From positions 18,183,991-18,247,990 of the forward strand of contig NC_084718.1 in assembly GCF_033807575.1 (NCBI RefSeq): a stretch of DNA of 64,000 bases, in the 5' to 3' direction. The DNA comes from Cydia pomonella (lineage: Eukaryota > Arthropoda > Insecta > Lepidoptera > Tortricidae). The notes beneath the pieces were generated by a model. The model was not told the origin of the DNA and did no database searches. It saw only the letters and a program-made list of their open reading frames with translations. How positions within the stretch are numbered: the stretch's first letter is position 1; the number at the start of each line of letters is the position of its first letter. Positions 43,910 through 54,822 of this stretch are shown here, one piece after another. Both the position numbers and the translations under genes were made by a program.

Positions 43910-45324
43910 TAGACTCATATCACTTTTCTTAAGTGTATGATTTTTTTTTTAATTTCTATGTGAAAATTATCAACCAAAATAAATTTATTCGTAGGTAATA
44001 AAATAAATATTAAGTATGGAAGTATTCTTGTGCTCCTTGTGTATGAGTATAACTTTCTATAGTTATATTATATAATATCGTTGTTCTTTTTACAAAAACT
44101 ATGCCTTTTTTAAGTTCACGTACCTACACACCAATCCATTACGACCAGTCATTAAGCCATTTATAAACTGTTCGTCAAGCCTTGATATTGAAAAAGTTTG
44201 ATTGCTTTCCAAATTGTTTTTGACGCTTTGAAGCAATTTACAGTTAAATTGAGCTAATTAATAAGTTTTCCTGTGAATTATTTCTGACAAACACGGCAGT
44301 AACAAGGTAATGGCCCATTTAACAAATTTGAAATTAATAATTATTGTAACAAAATAATAATAGTAATTATTATGGCAGAATTAATAAGAAGTGGAATGAT
44401 TGAGTGACTTATTGTATATTATTCAATCAAAAAATAATTACTCACTTTCCTGAATAATATAAAACGCGCTTAAAGTTTTAATAGCTACTTTCAACGAATT
44501 CAAATTTAATTTTCCGAACACGATTCCGATTTAATCATTTGTAATATGATAGAACTGGTTTTGATATGACCTTTACGATCGTCTTGGTAACTAGCGCGCA
44601 ACTCACGTCTCACGCACTCACTTCCCAGTTTCAGATCTGATTATGGAGACAGGAGGTGACCATAAGAACTCTGCGATAAAACAACGCAACCTAAGTGGGT
44701 TTGGTTAAATTGTGTTAATGAATACTAGTTTCCTGAGTAAAAGTACAGTCAGCGATAAAAACTTGGATTAGCAATGAGAATTTTCTCAAAAAACTTTCTT
44801 GTTTAAACTAATCTAAAAATAAGAATTCAATGATTTCATATGCATTTGTGTCTAGATAAAAAGTCAGCAAACAAACGAAGCTTTAAATTTTACTAGAAAA
44901 ACCCTGACCTTAGAGGTTATAAACCCTTGAAGTGTTCAATCTATTGCCTTTACAATTTCACGTATGTACACAAAAAGTATAATTGCCTACCACAGAGCTC
45001 AGGACAACACTATAAATTATTTGAATGGGCGCTCCAGTGGTTACGCGGTTAACTGTCTGACCTTCGGCAAGAAAGTGACAAGCAATCAACTATTATCTCG
45101 CGAAAAAAACATACCTTTAGATGTGGATTCCATATAAAAAAGGATAATAATTGTTCACTGACCGCTACATCTAAAAAAAAATTTCAAAGAAAAATTTCGC
45201 TCATCGCTTCTCGCTTGTGAGACAGTTATAAGCAACTCAACATCTCCATCTCACTCACACTAACTTTCATCTCATCCGTGTCTAATGCACCATCTCTTTT
45301 CCCCACTCTAATCCTTAGCTGCAG
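43910..45324. other. Intron 6 remainder
   Basis: Unique AT-rich sequence; nothing else recognised. Confidence 0.45.
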
Positions 45325-45485
45325 GTCACAGACCTGATGATCTGCGCGCCATGGGCTGGGACTACGTTTGGGTGTCTGGTGAATGGGATGGATCATTCTC
45401 CGTGCTGCCGGGCGAGAGGCTTGCCAGAATCCTGTCTTCCACTCTGCAGTGGAAACGTGACGAACCTCGACTTTAACCATTTCAA
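45325..45485 (+). CDS. Exon 7: middle of DB module 2
   Basis: The acceptor is TTAGCTGCAG at 45324 and the donor GTAAGT at 45486. It starts on a codon boundary and ends with two bases. It encodes VTDLMICAPWAGTTFGCLVN, then GMDHSPCCRARGLPESCLPL and CSGNVTNLDFNHFK. GMDHSPCC corresponds to GRNHVPCC in module 1. Three degraded copies of this exon follow in tandem (45541-46000). Confidence 0.93.
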
Positions 45486-45540
45486 GTAAGTATAGGGTTA
45501 TGTACTATACTCGTAACCATCAGTTGTAGACTGATATGGT

Positions 45541-45675
45541 AATCTGGGCCGGAATAACGTTTGGATATCTGGTGAATGGGAAGGACCATGCTCTCGTGCT
45601 AAAAACTTGCTGTAGTTGTACTCCTCGTTGTGCAGTAGAAACGCTACGAACCTCAACTTCTTCGAGTAAGAATAG
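45541..45675 (+). pseudogene. Exon 7 copy 2 (decayed)
   Basis: It contains AACGTTTGGATATCTGGTGA and ATGGGAAGGACCATGCTC, and ends CTTCTTCGAGTAAGAATAG. Deletions break the frame. Confidence 0.85.
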
Positions 45676-45719
45676 GTCTATATCCAATTATCCATCCATG
45701 AGTTGAAGCCTATAATTGG

Positions 45720-45850
45720 ACTAGAACTACGTTTGGATGTCTGGTGAATGGAATGGATCACTCGCCGTGCTGCCGTGCGCGGGGCTTGCCCGAGTCCTGT
45801 CTCCCGATATTCAGTGGGAATGTAACAAATCTCTACTTCAAGTAAGTATC
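45720..45850 (+). pseudogene. Exon 7 copy 3, frame almost intact
   Basis: From TTFGCLVNGMDHSPCC through RARGLPESC and GNVTNLYFK the frame has no stop, and the donor is perfect (AAGTAAGT, same phase). The Leu-Cys pair after SCLP has become Ile-Phe, losing one conserved cysteine. Upstream of this the copy lacks a clear acceptor and meets a stop. It could be a dying or an alternative exon. Confidence 0.75.
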
Positions 45851-45894
45851 TACTACATCCATCAGTAGTAGAATGATTTGGTGATATGCGTGAT

Positions 45895-46000
45895 CTAATT
45901 TGGATTAACGCTTGGATGTCTGGTGAATGGTATGGACCATTCTCCGTACTCCTGATCGAGAAACTGGCAGAAGTTTTATCTTCCGGATTGCAGTGGACAA
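45895..46000 (+). pseudogene. Exon 7 copy 4 (decayed)
   Basis: It contains GCTTGGATGTCTGGTGAATG, GACCATTCTCCG and TTGCAGTGGAC. Truncated at the end and out of frame. Confidence 0.8.
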
Positions 46001-46553
46001 GACGATCTGCGCTATGTAGGCAGATAGACTTTTGGCGGTCAAGTTAACCTGATATTCTCTGCCTGCTCTGACTTCGGCTTTTCGCTGTGAATATATATAT
46101 AGGTTTACTCACAAATTTAAGATTAACGATACGATTCAAACTTCATTTATGTCAAGAAAAACTAACTCTACCATTTATTTGAATAAGCTTCCTTAGAGAG
46201 ATAGCAAGCTATGATACAGTAAGCATAATATTATTTTGGATTGAAGTTAATGGATAAAATACCTCAAATTCGTGAGCGGAAGCAGAAGGCTCCTATTTAA
46301 ACCTTTTCCAGGTATAGTACGATTTATCGACCGAATACCTACGCGCCAATAGAATTTCAACTTTAGCAATTCGATTTAAGATTCAAATTAGATTGTACTT
46401 TCGGGGAATGTGACTTGCCTTCAAATTAATCATTGTAGGTGGATTCCTAGGAATATATTTGAATTTTTTGGGACAATTGGCCTGAAAAAGGGTTAACTTG
46501 CATTTGTTTGAAACCTTTAGTAGCAAACCTTCATCTTACTTACGTGTCTGCAG
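46001..46553. other. Intron 7 remainder
   Basis: No further feature recognised. Confidence 0.45.
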
Positions 46554-46767
46554 GTGTCTCCGCTACATGTCTTCGTACACCAACTGCCTCCTGCAGGGAT
46601 ACGGCGTGCTACCCGGCCCCCCCACCCGCCTGCACCTCACCAACATCGACACGGACTATGCTGTGGTGCACTGGTCCCAGCCCGCGGCGCTGCCCGACAC
46701 CGTGCAGTATTACAACCTGCATTATAAGGCGGTGGCGGCGGGAGATGATTATAGGGTACTAGAGAAG
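46554..46767 (+). CDS. Exon 8: end of DB module 2 and first half of FN3 domain 2
   Basis: The acceptor is TACGTGTCTGCAG at 46553 and the donor GTGAGA at 46768. It starts with one base and ends on a codon boundary. It encodes CLRYMSSYTNCLLQGYG, which closes the DB module, then GPPTRLHLTNIDTDYAVVHW (FN3 B strand with Trp) and VQYYNLHYKAV (C strand). This fusion exon shows that the DB and FN3 units are linked as a repeating pair. Confidence 0.94.
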
Positions 46768-47470
46768 GTGAGAAAAAGATACTTTTCATTTCCCCTGCTC
46801 GTAAAATTGAGGTTTAAATCGCGTGTAAGCGGCACAAATTTGTTTATTATGCTCTAGAGCATAAAGTAAAATTATCTATGTATTAAAAAATTAAATAAAT
46901 ATTACATTAAAATTTCGCGGGCCCGAGTATGATTTAGTTACTCATGAATAAATACGGTAAAATAACCTTAAATATTGTATTTTTCAGTTTATTTTCCTCG
47001 CGATCGAACTGAAAAGCAGAGTAGGCATATAATGGGCATAAATGCCCCATTTTTATCCTCCACCTATATCGGCCTTGCCTGGGATGAAATGGGTCGCTTT
47101 ATGCCTTAGTTATTTAAGCATGAGTTATGAAATCTACTATAACACAGAGTTGAAAAATTGGTCGCCAATACAAAACTATGACTTCATAACATGCCGATTT
47201 TCTCGTATGTCTTACGCAACACGCATACATTCACGACCAGAGAGATAAATGGCTCATACCCGGCAAGTGCGCATTAATGCGCATGTGTACTTGCAAAATC
47301 GGTTCGTCACCAAGTCGGTGTTATTTTCAATTATGGAGCCAATTAATTTTATATTGGTCGACATATCTATGAAAATTAAATGAATCCTTAAGTACTGAGT
47401 ACAATGTCTATCTAAGGCTCTGTGATTTCAGTGAATGTGTTAAATATTCCAAATTTGTACAATCGTGTTT
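46768..47470. other. Intron 8 start
   Basis: Unique AT-rich sequence. Confidence 0.45.
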
Positions 47471-47473
47471 TAT

Positions 47474-47570
47474 TAAATATGTTAAAACGTATTTTCACGT
47501 ATTTTAAGTCGAAAACGCTGGACAGACAAAATACGTGAGAAATACGTGAGTGACCCGTTTTAACATATTT
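47474..47570. repeat. Foldback, about 97 bp
   Basis: TTAAATATGTTAAAACG at the left is reversed as CGTTTTAACATATTTTA at the right, and TATTTTCACGTATTTT as AAAATACGTGAGAAATACG inside. Confidence 0.65.
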
Positions 47571-47990
47571 TATATGTCTGTGTCTCACGGAAGTTTTGTT
47601 ATTAAAATCGTTTTTTATACTAATGATTTGCTAAAATTATTTCTGACATGTGCCAACTTATCTAGCAAATACAAAATGACGAGAAATTAAAGTTACATTA
47701 ACATCTTTTGATAAATAGCTGAAGACCTAAAAGGGTTCCCAGACTTTTAGTCATCTCCCTAAGTAACATGCAGGCTTAAACTTATGTTTTAGAGTGCTCG
47801 GTAAATCTTAATCTAGCCACATATGAAAGCAAAGTCACGACTTCCACATACATTAATCTTTAACCTGAATACGTTTTCAGGGTTCTAAGCCGCCGTGATA
47901 TGACAAAATACCGTAACTTAAAGCTACAATTTTTTTGTGACGACACCAAAATTTTACTTTTCGCATGCCCGTTGTGTAAGCCAGATAATT

Positions 47991-48140
47991 AGTACATTAC
48001 GATACAGTGCGAAAAGTAAGTCGCAACGAGTAGCGATAAATTAAAACATGAGGGAGTTTTTTAAATCGACACGAGATGCAAATTACCTATTGGCACGTGT
48101 ATCGTAACGTTTTACAGTACATATGGCCCTTTAAATTTAT
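47991..48140 (+). mobile_element. Palindromic MITE family H, copy 1
   Basis: GTACATTACGATACAGTGCG at the left, then GCGATAAATTAAAACA and TTTTTTAAATCGACACGAG, and CGTTTTACAGTACATATGGC at the right. Relatives: 55361-55906 (inverted) and 63610-63775. Confidence 0.75.
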
Positions 48141-48631
48141 GGTTATTATTATATGTGACAATAAAATACCATCCAATTTTGGTAAAATATACCATTACAA
48201 CACAGTTTTTGGCCTACCTCGTTAAATTCGCGTGAATTTTCCCGTTTTTAAGGACTTTGTCGAATAAAAAGCCTTATATGATTTTTGAAAAATATAATAT
48301 TTTAGATACAATCCTTTGTTAGGTCACGGCATTTCAACGAGAACCACGAATATAGGCAACTATTTGTATAACCGAAGGGATTAATTCATTATACATTCAT
48401 TAGGGATCACCCTCGGTGGAACTATAAATTAGGAGGTGACAGCATTGCCGTCTGTCGGCAGGATAAAGCTAAGTCCACACCTGTGTGCTGTCATGTACAG
48501 TCAACAACAATAGTAGAGTATGAAACAACGCGCCTAAAGTAACTGACACCCTGGAATACTATTCCAAATAGAGATAGATCTCGACAGTTCGCGTTGTAAA
48601 AGTATTTGCAACAGTTTAATTAATCTATATG

Positions 48632-48800
48632 ATTTTTTTTATACTACGTCGGTGGCATACAATTATACGGCCCGCCTGATGGTAAGCAGTCTCTGTAGCC
48701 TATGGACGCCTGCAACTCCGCACTCTCGTTAAACTCTGGCAACCTACTCACCGGCAGGAACATAACATTAGAAGTGTTACTTGGCTGCAGTGTTACTATA
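48632..48800 (-). repeat. SINE-2, deleted copy
   Basis: It has the tail region (ACTACGTCGGTGGC, CCCGCCTGATGGTAAGC) and the CGGCAGGAACATAAC part, with an internal deletion. Confidence 0.7.
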
Positions 48801-48883
48801 TTATTAGATACATATCTCTTTTTGATAAGCTGTCAGAAATTCAAATTCAAGGCGTTGTTTTATAGTTTCAGTTATATATATAG

Positions 48884-48983
48884 TCTGTCAGTAGAAAAAG
48901 GCGCGAAATTCTAATTTTCTATGGGACGTTAAATCTTCGCGCCTAAATTTTTTAAATTTGCCGTTTTTTCTACCGACGGGAAT
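48884..48983. repeat. Small palindromic element
   Basis: GTCAGTAGAAAAAGGCGCGAA at the left and TTCGCGCC plus GCCGTTTTTTCTACCGACGG at the right form an imperfect inverted repeat. Confidence 0.6.
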
Positions 48984-49434
48984 GACTTGACAAATTTACT
49001 TTTGACGCATAGTCAGATACACTACTTTTGATGCCGACTGTACTTTTACGTCATCATTCACTTGGGATCGGCGCAGCATGTCTTCGTGTGTACTTCTGAT
49101 AGATAGATAGATAAAACGTTTATTAGAAAGCTGCAGAAACACACAATTTAAAATATATTACAAACAGAATAAAACCAAAAGTACACAATTTAATTAGCAG
49201 AAAAAATAATATCACTAAACAAGAGAAATGGATTTACTTGGTGTACGCTGTGTGCATTGCAGGGTTCTGACTCAACTATACGCTTCACTCTTTCGAGCAA
49301 AGCATTGGTATTCTGCCAGAACGCCCAGAACCCAGATCATGTTACAGTTGGGTAAATCTAAATAAGATGGGAAAAAATCCAGTACAGTAGTGTAAAAAGG
49401 TTATAGTGGTGTTAATATGTTACGAAATACATAA

Positions 49435-49985
49435 ATAAAGGCGGCCAAATGCGAGTCGGACTCGCCCATGAAGGGTTCCGTACCATTTATGACGTATTAA
49501 AAAAATCTTACTAGATCTCGTTCAAACCAATTTTCGATGGAAGTTTGCATGGTAATGTACATCATATTTTTTTTTTAGTTTTATCATTCTCTTATTTTAG
49601 AAGTTACACGGGGGGGACACACATTTAACCACTTTGGAAGTGTCTCTCGCGCAAACTATATACAGTTTAGAAAAAAATTATATTAGAAACCTCAATATCA
49701 TTTTTGAAGACCTATTTATAGATACCACACGTATGGGTTTGATTAAAAAATATTTTTTGAGTGTCAGTTCCAAGTATGGGGAGCCCCCAAAATTTATTGT
49801 TTTTTTTCTATTTTTGTGTGAAAATCTTAATGCGGTTCACTGAATACATCTACTTACCAAGTTTCAACATTATAGTTCTTATAGTTTCGGAAAAAAGTGG
49901 CTGTGACATACGGACGGACAGACAGACAGACATGACGAATCCATAAGGCTTCCGTTTTATGCCATTTGGCTACGGAACCCAAAAA
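49435..49985 (+). repeat. Long dispersed non-coding repeat
   Basis: It begins GGCCAAATGCGAGTCGGACT and ends GCCATTTGGCTACGGAACCC; both ends carry a phrase around the word GGTTCCGT. The right end is repeated at 61953-62055. From memory this sequence is frequent and well preserved in many moth and butterfly genomes. No coding potential. Confidence 0.65.
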
Positions 49986-49989
49986 AATA

Positions 49990-51223
49990 GAAATGGGCAT
50001 ATTTCGCGGCTGCAGGTCGTATTACGCGGAAATTGATAACCATTAAATACTTGCCAACGTATAAAAACTGAAAGAGACTGTAATTTTTGAATATAAATAT
50101 GAAGTAGGTGCGATGTGTTAAGATTACTGTTTTCTGTGTTTTCCTAAATCAGAGAACGTTTCGCGATTTTCATGAAATTTTAAAAATACTTTCTTATTCA
50201 ACCTCTTACAACGTTTCTGGCTATAATTATACAAGATTAGATTACTTATCCATAAATATTGTCAGTAAATTAAGGAATTTTTAAATTTGGATTTGAGAGA
50301 CTTTTCGGAAAATAGTATTCCCAATTAGCGTGAGTAGTGTAGAAAAGTTAATCGCTGTCAGTTTTTCGACGACAATTAAACATGAAATCTTTACGGGAAT
50401 CAACTTTTTGCCTTTTTTACATTGTAATTATCACTTATAGTTTATAAAAGGAAAACCAAAACCAAGTTTTTATTAAAATCTAATGCTTAATTCACAAAAC
50501 TAACAGTGATCAACTTTTCTTAACAACTCAGTCTGATTGGGTATAATATTTTCTGAAAACTCCCTTAAACTACTACCACTCCATGTTAGAACAGATTCAT
50601 CGGAAAATGTGTTTTTGTTTCACGAGATTCACTGGTGGATTATTACAGAATGATTGTTTTATCCTGCATAAACGCGCCCTAAGCCTTGCGGAGTATAAGA
50701 CGCAAACATAAAGGCGCAGCTTAGGGACGGTGTGGACGCAGTTTAAGGGATGTTTGCAGCATTATCGCTTAATTTATCGGCCCGCCTAATGCCCTTTGCA
50801 CGTGGAATGCGTATCGTTTAAGAATAAGCCTTAAATCCGGTAATCTAAAGGTTTCTGTTGAATATTAATGGTTATTGCTTATCTGTATGTCAGCCTAATT
50901 GCTAAATGATGGCTGACGGTTCGCTTCAATGACGTTTGGAACTAAAACCTAATGATTGTAGGAAGAAACTAATATGTTTCACAATACGAACCCTTTTGCG
51001 ATGATAATTTGATAGAATACAATACAATACGTAGGTCACTAGATAAGTTTTGCAATAGACAAATATAAAATAAAGAGGTGGCCTATCACATATATTTTTT
51101 AAAACTATATTTTCATATACAATGTTTGGCTCGAAAACATTTACTTACTTTTTAAATTAACTTATTTGCTGTTTTAATTTCTCAGGGGGTTGTAAAATTT
51201 CAAAAGTTGTTCGTTTTTGTCAG
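49990..51223. other. Intron 8 remainder
   Basis: Unique AT-rich sequence, nothing recognised. Confidence 0.45.
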
Positions 51224-51349
51224 ATCCACTCACCGTTCATCCTGGAGGACCTAGAATCCAACTCCGACTACGAGATCTACGTAGAAGCTGTCAATGAGCA
51301 CGGTGTGGGCGATGCGTCCCCGCGACTCATATTCAGGACTCAGAGTCAG
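51224..51349 (+). CDS. Exon 9: second half of FN3 domain 2
   Basis: The acceptor is TCGTTTTTGTCAG at 51223 and the donor GTTGGT at 51350 (weaker). It starts and ends on codon boundaries, in phase with exons 8 and 10. It encodes FILEDLESNSDYEIYVEAVN and EHGVGDASPRLIF, the E-F-G strands with the typical L...Y.I.V.A.N..G pattern, then RTQSQ. Confidence 0.92.
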
Positions 51350-51961
51350 GTTGGTAATATACAAGATTATGATACATTTCAGCTTTATATTGGAAAACAG
51401 ACACTGTCTGATAAGTTTTTTGAGCAGTGAGCTAGTGATTTCAGCAATAAAAGACCCTAATAAGACGGACTCAGGAACGAATTTATAAATACAGTTAAAT
51501 ACAGTAGTTAGTTACCGTTACAAGCAGCTGCGCACGTAGTACGCAATTATTAAAGCCAAATTAACTAGGTAGACTACATATTTGACAGATTGTAGCCGGT
51601 CAATTTGACGTAACTTAGAACTACATAAGTACATACATACTTGTGTTACCGAACGATTATGGGAGGACTCGAAATTAACATGTTTAAATAGGTCACAGAC
51701 AAGCAATAATAAAAGCTGCCTCTTCTATTTCCTACTGGAATGATGGAACATCATTTAAGATCCAAAATTCTGGTTATATCATCTAACTTATACGCCGGAT
51801 TGTGCTAAAGCTTTTAGCGTTGTTTCACCAACTTTTGGGTATGTTCACCAACTTAAAAGTCAAATTAGTTAGAACCCGAATCTTTGACGGACCCGAATAC
51901 ATTAAGCTACAATTTGTAGTTTTACCTCCTTGTAATTTGCTCAACAACTCTATTTCCCTAG

Positions 51962-52142
51962 GCCGTCGAAGAAGAAGAGGAACAATCCATCTATTACAAC
52001 GTAACTGCGTGCTGCGAGCGCGTAGCTGTGGCCGGCGTGTGCATGCCGCTCTGCTCCTACGACGCCAAGATGTCCGACCTGAGAGCACTCGCGCCACTCT
52101 GTGCGCAGGAGTTCCATAAACTACTACGGTGTGGGGCTGGAG
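51962..52142 (+). CDS. Exon 10: first part of DB module 3
   Basis: The acceptor is CTATTTCCCTAG at 51961 and the donor GTATAT at 52143. It starts on a codon boundary and ends with one base. It encodes an acidic start (AVEEEEEQSIYYNVTACCER), then VAGVCMPLCSYDAKMSD and LCAQEFHKLLRCGAGG. CC.....VC...C fits the DB opening. A decayed copy is at 52346-52471. Confidence 0.93.
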
Positions 52143-52345
52143 GTATATATAGAACAGATAGCTGTGCTGTTGACGACGTAAACTCTGTAGTACCGACATT
52201 TTGAAAAAAATCCAAATGCTAAATCGACAAGGATTCCATATCAAACATACAAATTTACAAAGCATTTTTACTCAACCTGAAACAAGCGCGCTTCGATTGC
52301 GCTTCACGCTCGCTCGGTTAGTTAAAGGAAGGTAAGAATCTAAAA

Positions 52346-52471
52346 TATCTAACTACTACAACATGACGGCGTGTTGCGAGCGTCGCCGTGGCTGGCATGT
52401 CCGACTTTGAGAGCGCTGGCGCCACTCTGTGCGCAGGATTACCATAGGCTATTGCGCTGTGGGGCTGTAGG
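52346..52471 (+). pseudogene. Decayed copy of exon 10
   Basis: It matches CTACTACAACATGACGGCG, GTTGCGAGCG, and GCGCCACTCTGTGCGCAGGA, through to the donor equivalent AGGTATGA. An internal deletion removes the central cysteines, and small indels break the frame. Confidence 0.85.
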
Positions 52472-52778
52472 TATGATTTCAAGCTTACATGGTCATTTAC
52501 TACCGTTACATGTGCCTGTGTTTTAAATTACCCCAAAAATTGGAAATTTAATTGTTATTATTATTATATTATGGTAGGTATGTTGATATATATGCCGATT
52601 TAAAGAAGGTCATCACTTTTATCATGTTGTAACACTTAAACGAGGTGGTAACATAGTTTTCATTTCTAAAAAGTGTTCTAGCGTCCTTTTTTATGGGTCT
52701 TTAAATATTCCGAAATTAATTAAAAAGAAAGCTGTAATTTTCCCCAAATCTTGTACAAAAACTATTTTCCATATCCAG

Positions 52779-52913
52779 GTCGCAACCACGAATCCTGCTG
52801 TGCGCGGCGCGGCGTGCCCGCCAACTGCCGCGGCGTCTGTGCCGGTGCTTACACCGGAGGCATCAACACCTGCGTGCCTTATATAGGGAACATCGTGCAG
52901 TGCTTCGAAGAAG
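52779..52913 (+). CDS. Exon 11: second part of DB module 3
   Basis: The acceptor is TTCCATATCCAG at 52778 and the donor GTACAA at 52914. It starts with two bases and ends with one. It encodes GRNHESCCARRGVPANCRGV, CAGAYTGGINTCVPYIG and NIVQCFEEG, matching module 1 exon 4 (NHVPCC, ...C, ...CIVEG). Confidence 0.94.
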
Positions 52914-52984
52914 GTACAATTTTGCATGAGAACCTAAAGTCGTTGACATAGCTCTGAGAGGTTCCTCACTTAAGTAATTATCTA

Positions 52985-53130
52985 CGGGACACATGGCTCG
53001 CAGAACCAATGGACGCTGGGGCAGTAAGATTCCTGAGAGGAGACCATCAGCTGGAGCTTTTAACCAGAAAAGGCTCTAAATAAACAAGATGGTACCAACG
53101 ATCTGTTTAAGATTGAAGAGGGCTCCAGAA
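52985..53130 (+). pseudogene. Possible LINE tail remnant
   Basis: The frame GHMARRTNGRWGSKIPERRP, then GTNDLFKIEEGSRRG in another frame, resembles RTE-type C-terminal text (GH.AR..D.RW......). It is broken by shifts and stops. Confidence 0.4.
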
Positions 53131-53443
53131 GAGGATGTTTATTAGGAATAAATTAGTGAAGACACCAATTCGATATGAAAGAGTGAAGCTCTATAATTCT
53201 CACACTGGGATAGAGCGGCTTAGATACTTCACGTACAATTTACATGTGCCTAATTTATTTACATGTATTCAGAGAAACAGAATCATCAAAAAAATATCTT
53301 TTGATAATTCTGTTTTTTGAACAATTAGACAAAATCTATCCGGAAATTGATTGACATGATCGAAACAGAATAAGAAACGCAAGCTCTTGTATAAAAATTA
53401 CGACCACTTTCCTTATTTTCTGATTGCAATCGTCTATCACCAG

Positions 53444-53634
53444 GTACTGGCCTCCTCCCCGGCCCCCCGCGCGAGGTGCACGCGATCGTGACAACAACTG
53501 GCGACAAGGCGACAGGGTTCTTGGACTGGTCTGCGCCTGAAGACGGCGCCAACGCGACATCCTATGTCGTCCACTGGCAACGCGTTGGAAATAATTCGCA
53601 ACCGTACTACTATAATACGCTGCAGTTGGACAAT
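53444..53634 (+). CDS. Exon 12: end of DB module 3 and first half of FN3 domain 3
   Basis: The acceptor is CGTCTATCACCAG at 53443 and the donor GTAAGG at 53635. It starts with two bases and ends on a codon boundary. It encodes TGLLPGPPREVHAIVTTTGD, then ATGFLDWSAPEDGANATSYV and VHWQRVGNN. LPGPPREV matches LPGPPTRL in exon 8, so the DB-FN3 junction is conserved between repeats. Confidence 0.94.
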
Positions 53635-53929
53635 GTAAGGAGATACTAGTCTGATATAAAATATTGCACTAAAATACTTGCGATTAGATCACAACGGCCA
53701 GTGTCAAATCTATGTCAACTGGATATTAATATGGCACCGTAAGAAAGGCCATACACAAGAACAAACACAACAATACGTAGTATACATAGACATGAAAAGG
53801 CAGCGCCATTTTCATTTGAGTATTTTAACCTGTATCCTTTTATAGTGTGTGGAATTGTAGTGACTCAACCGTTCCATTTTATTTACTTCTCTCTAAATTA
53901 TGTGATGTATACCTTTATATTTCTTCCAG

Positions 53930-54071
53930 CAAATCAACACAACAGACAGCATGGCCAACATAGAAAACCTCGAAGTGAACGCGACGTACCACGTATTCGT
54001 AGTGGCCGTGAACGAACACGGAACATCCCTTCCCAGCAGTATGCTCCTGATCAACATCACATCTAACACAC
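53930..54071 (+). CDS. Exon 13: second half of FN3 domain 3
   Basis: The acceptor is ATATTTCTTCCAG at 53929 and the donor GTAAGT at 54072. It starts on a codon boundary and ends with one base. It encodes NIENLEVNATYHVFVVAVNE, HGTSLPSSMLLIN and ITSNT. This is the same E-F-G strand pattern as exon 9 (VNEHG in both). Confidence 0.93.
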
Positions 54072-54085
54072 GTAAGTACCCGCCA

Positions 54086-54089
<4 letters not shown>

Positions 54090-54127
<38 letters not shown>
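54090..54127. repeat. (CT)n microsatellite
   Basis: Nearly pure CT run 20 bases after the donor of exon 13. Confidence 0.95.
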
Positions 54128-54130
<3 letters not shown>

Positions 54131-54822
54131 CTCTGTCTATATCTCTTTCATCTTAGTGTTTATCCTGGTTGCGTCCTCAGCTGATGCGTCGGAGCCCAAT
54201 GTCCACTTTCTGACTTTTTCTCCTCCATGAGATCCGCGAAATTGTTTGCGTCAAAAATCAAGAATTTAGTATGGAAGGTGGAGGTAAGGAATGGAATCTC
54301 CATATACCAAAAAATGTCATTAAAAAATCTTAAATAGATGGCGCTACAATACCTAGAATACTTGAAATAAATAATCAAATCATAGACAGCGCACTTCACT
54401 CCGTCAATAACGCCTAGGATCTTAGCTACTCTAGCGCTACTCTGGAGAGATTCGGAACTATTATTTATAGCTGACAGCTGAACACTTTTGCAACAGTTCT
54501 ACCATAAGAGATTTCACTCCTTTTAATTCCACACTCCATAGAGTTTAGGATAGGTGATTTCGAGTTCGATTCGATTCATCGACTAATAGATGATGATAAG
54601 TAATTGATTGAGACAAGGATTTCAAAATTGACTAATCGAAAAGTTTACGATTACCACCTACCACAAATTTGATTAATTACTCGCTTTGAAACAAATACTT
54701 CTCAATTGCTGTAGCGGTCTACTAAGTTTTTTCTATTAGACTCCTAGGGGGATGAAAATAGTATTGAAAGTTTCTAACTGCGGAGACCACGCTATAAGAT
54801 AACCAAAGTATTATTTCCACAG

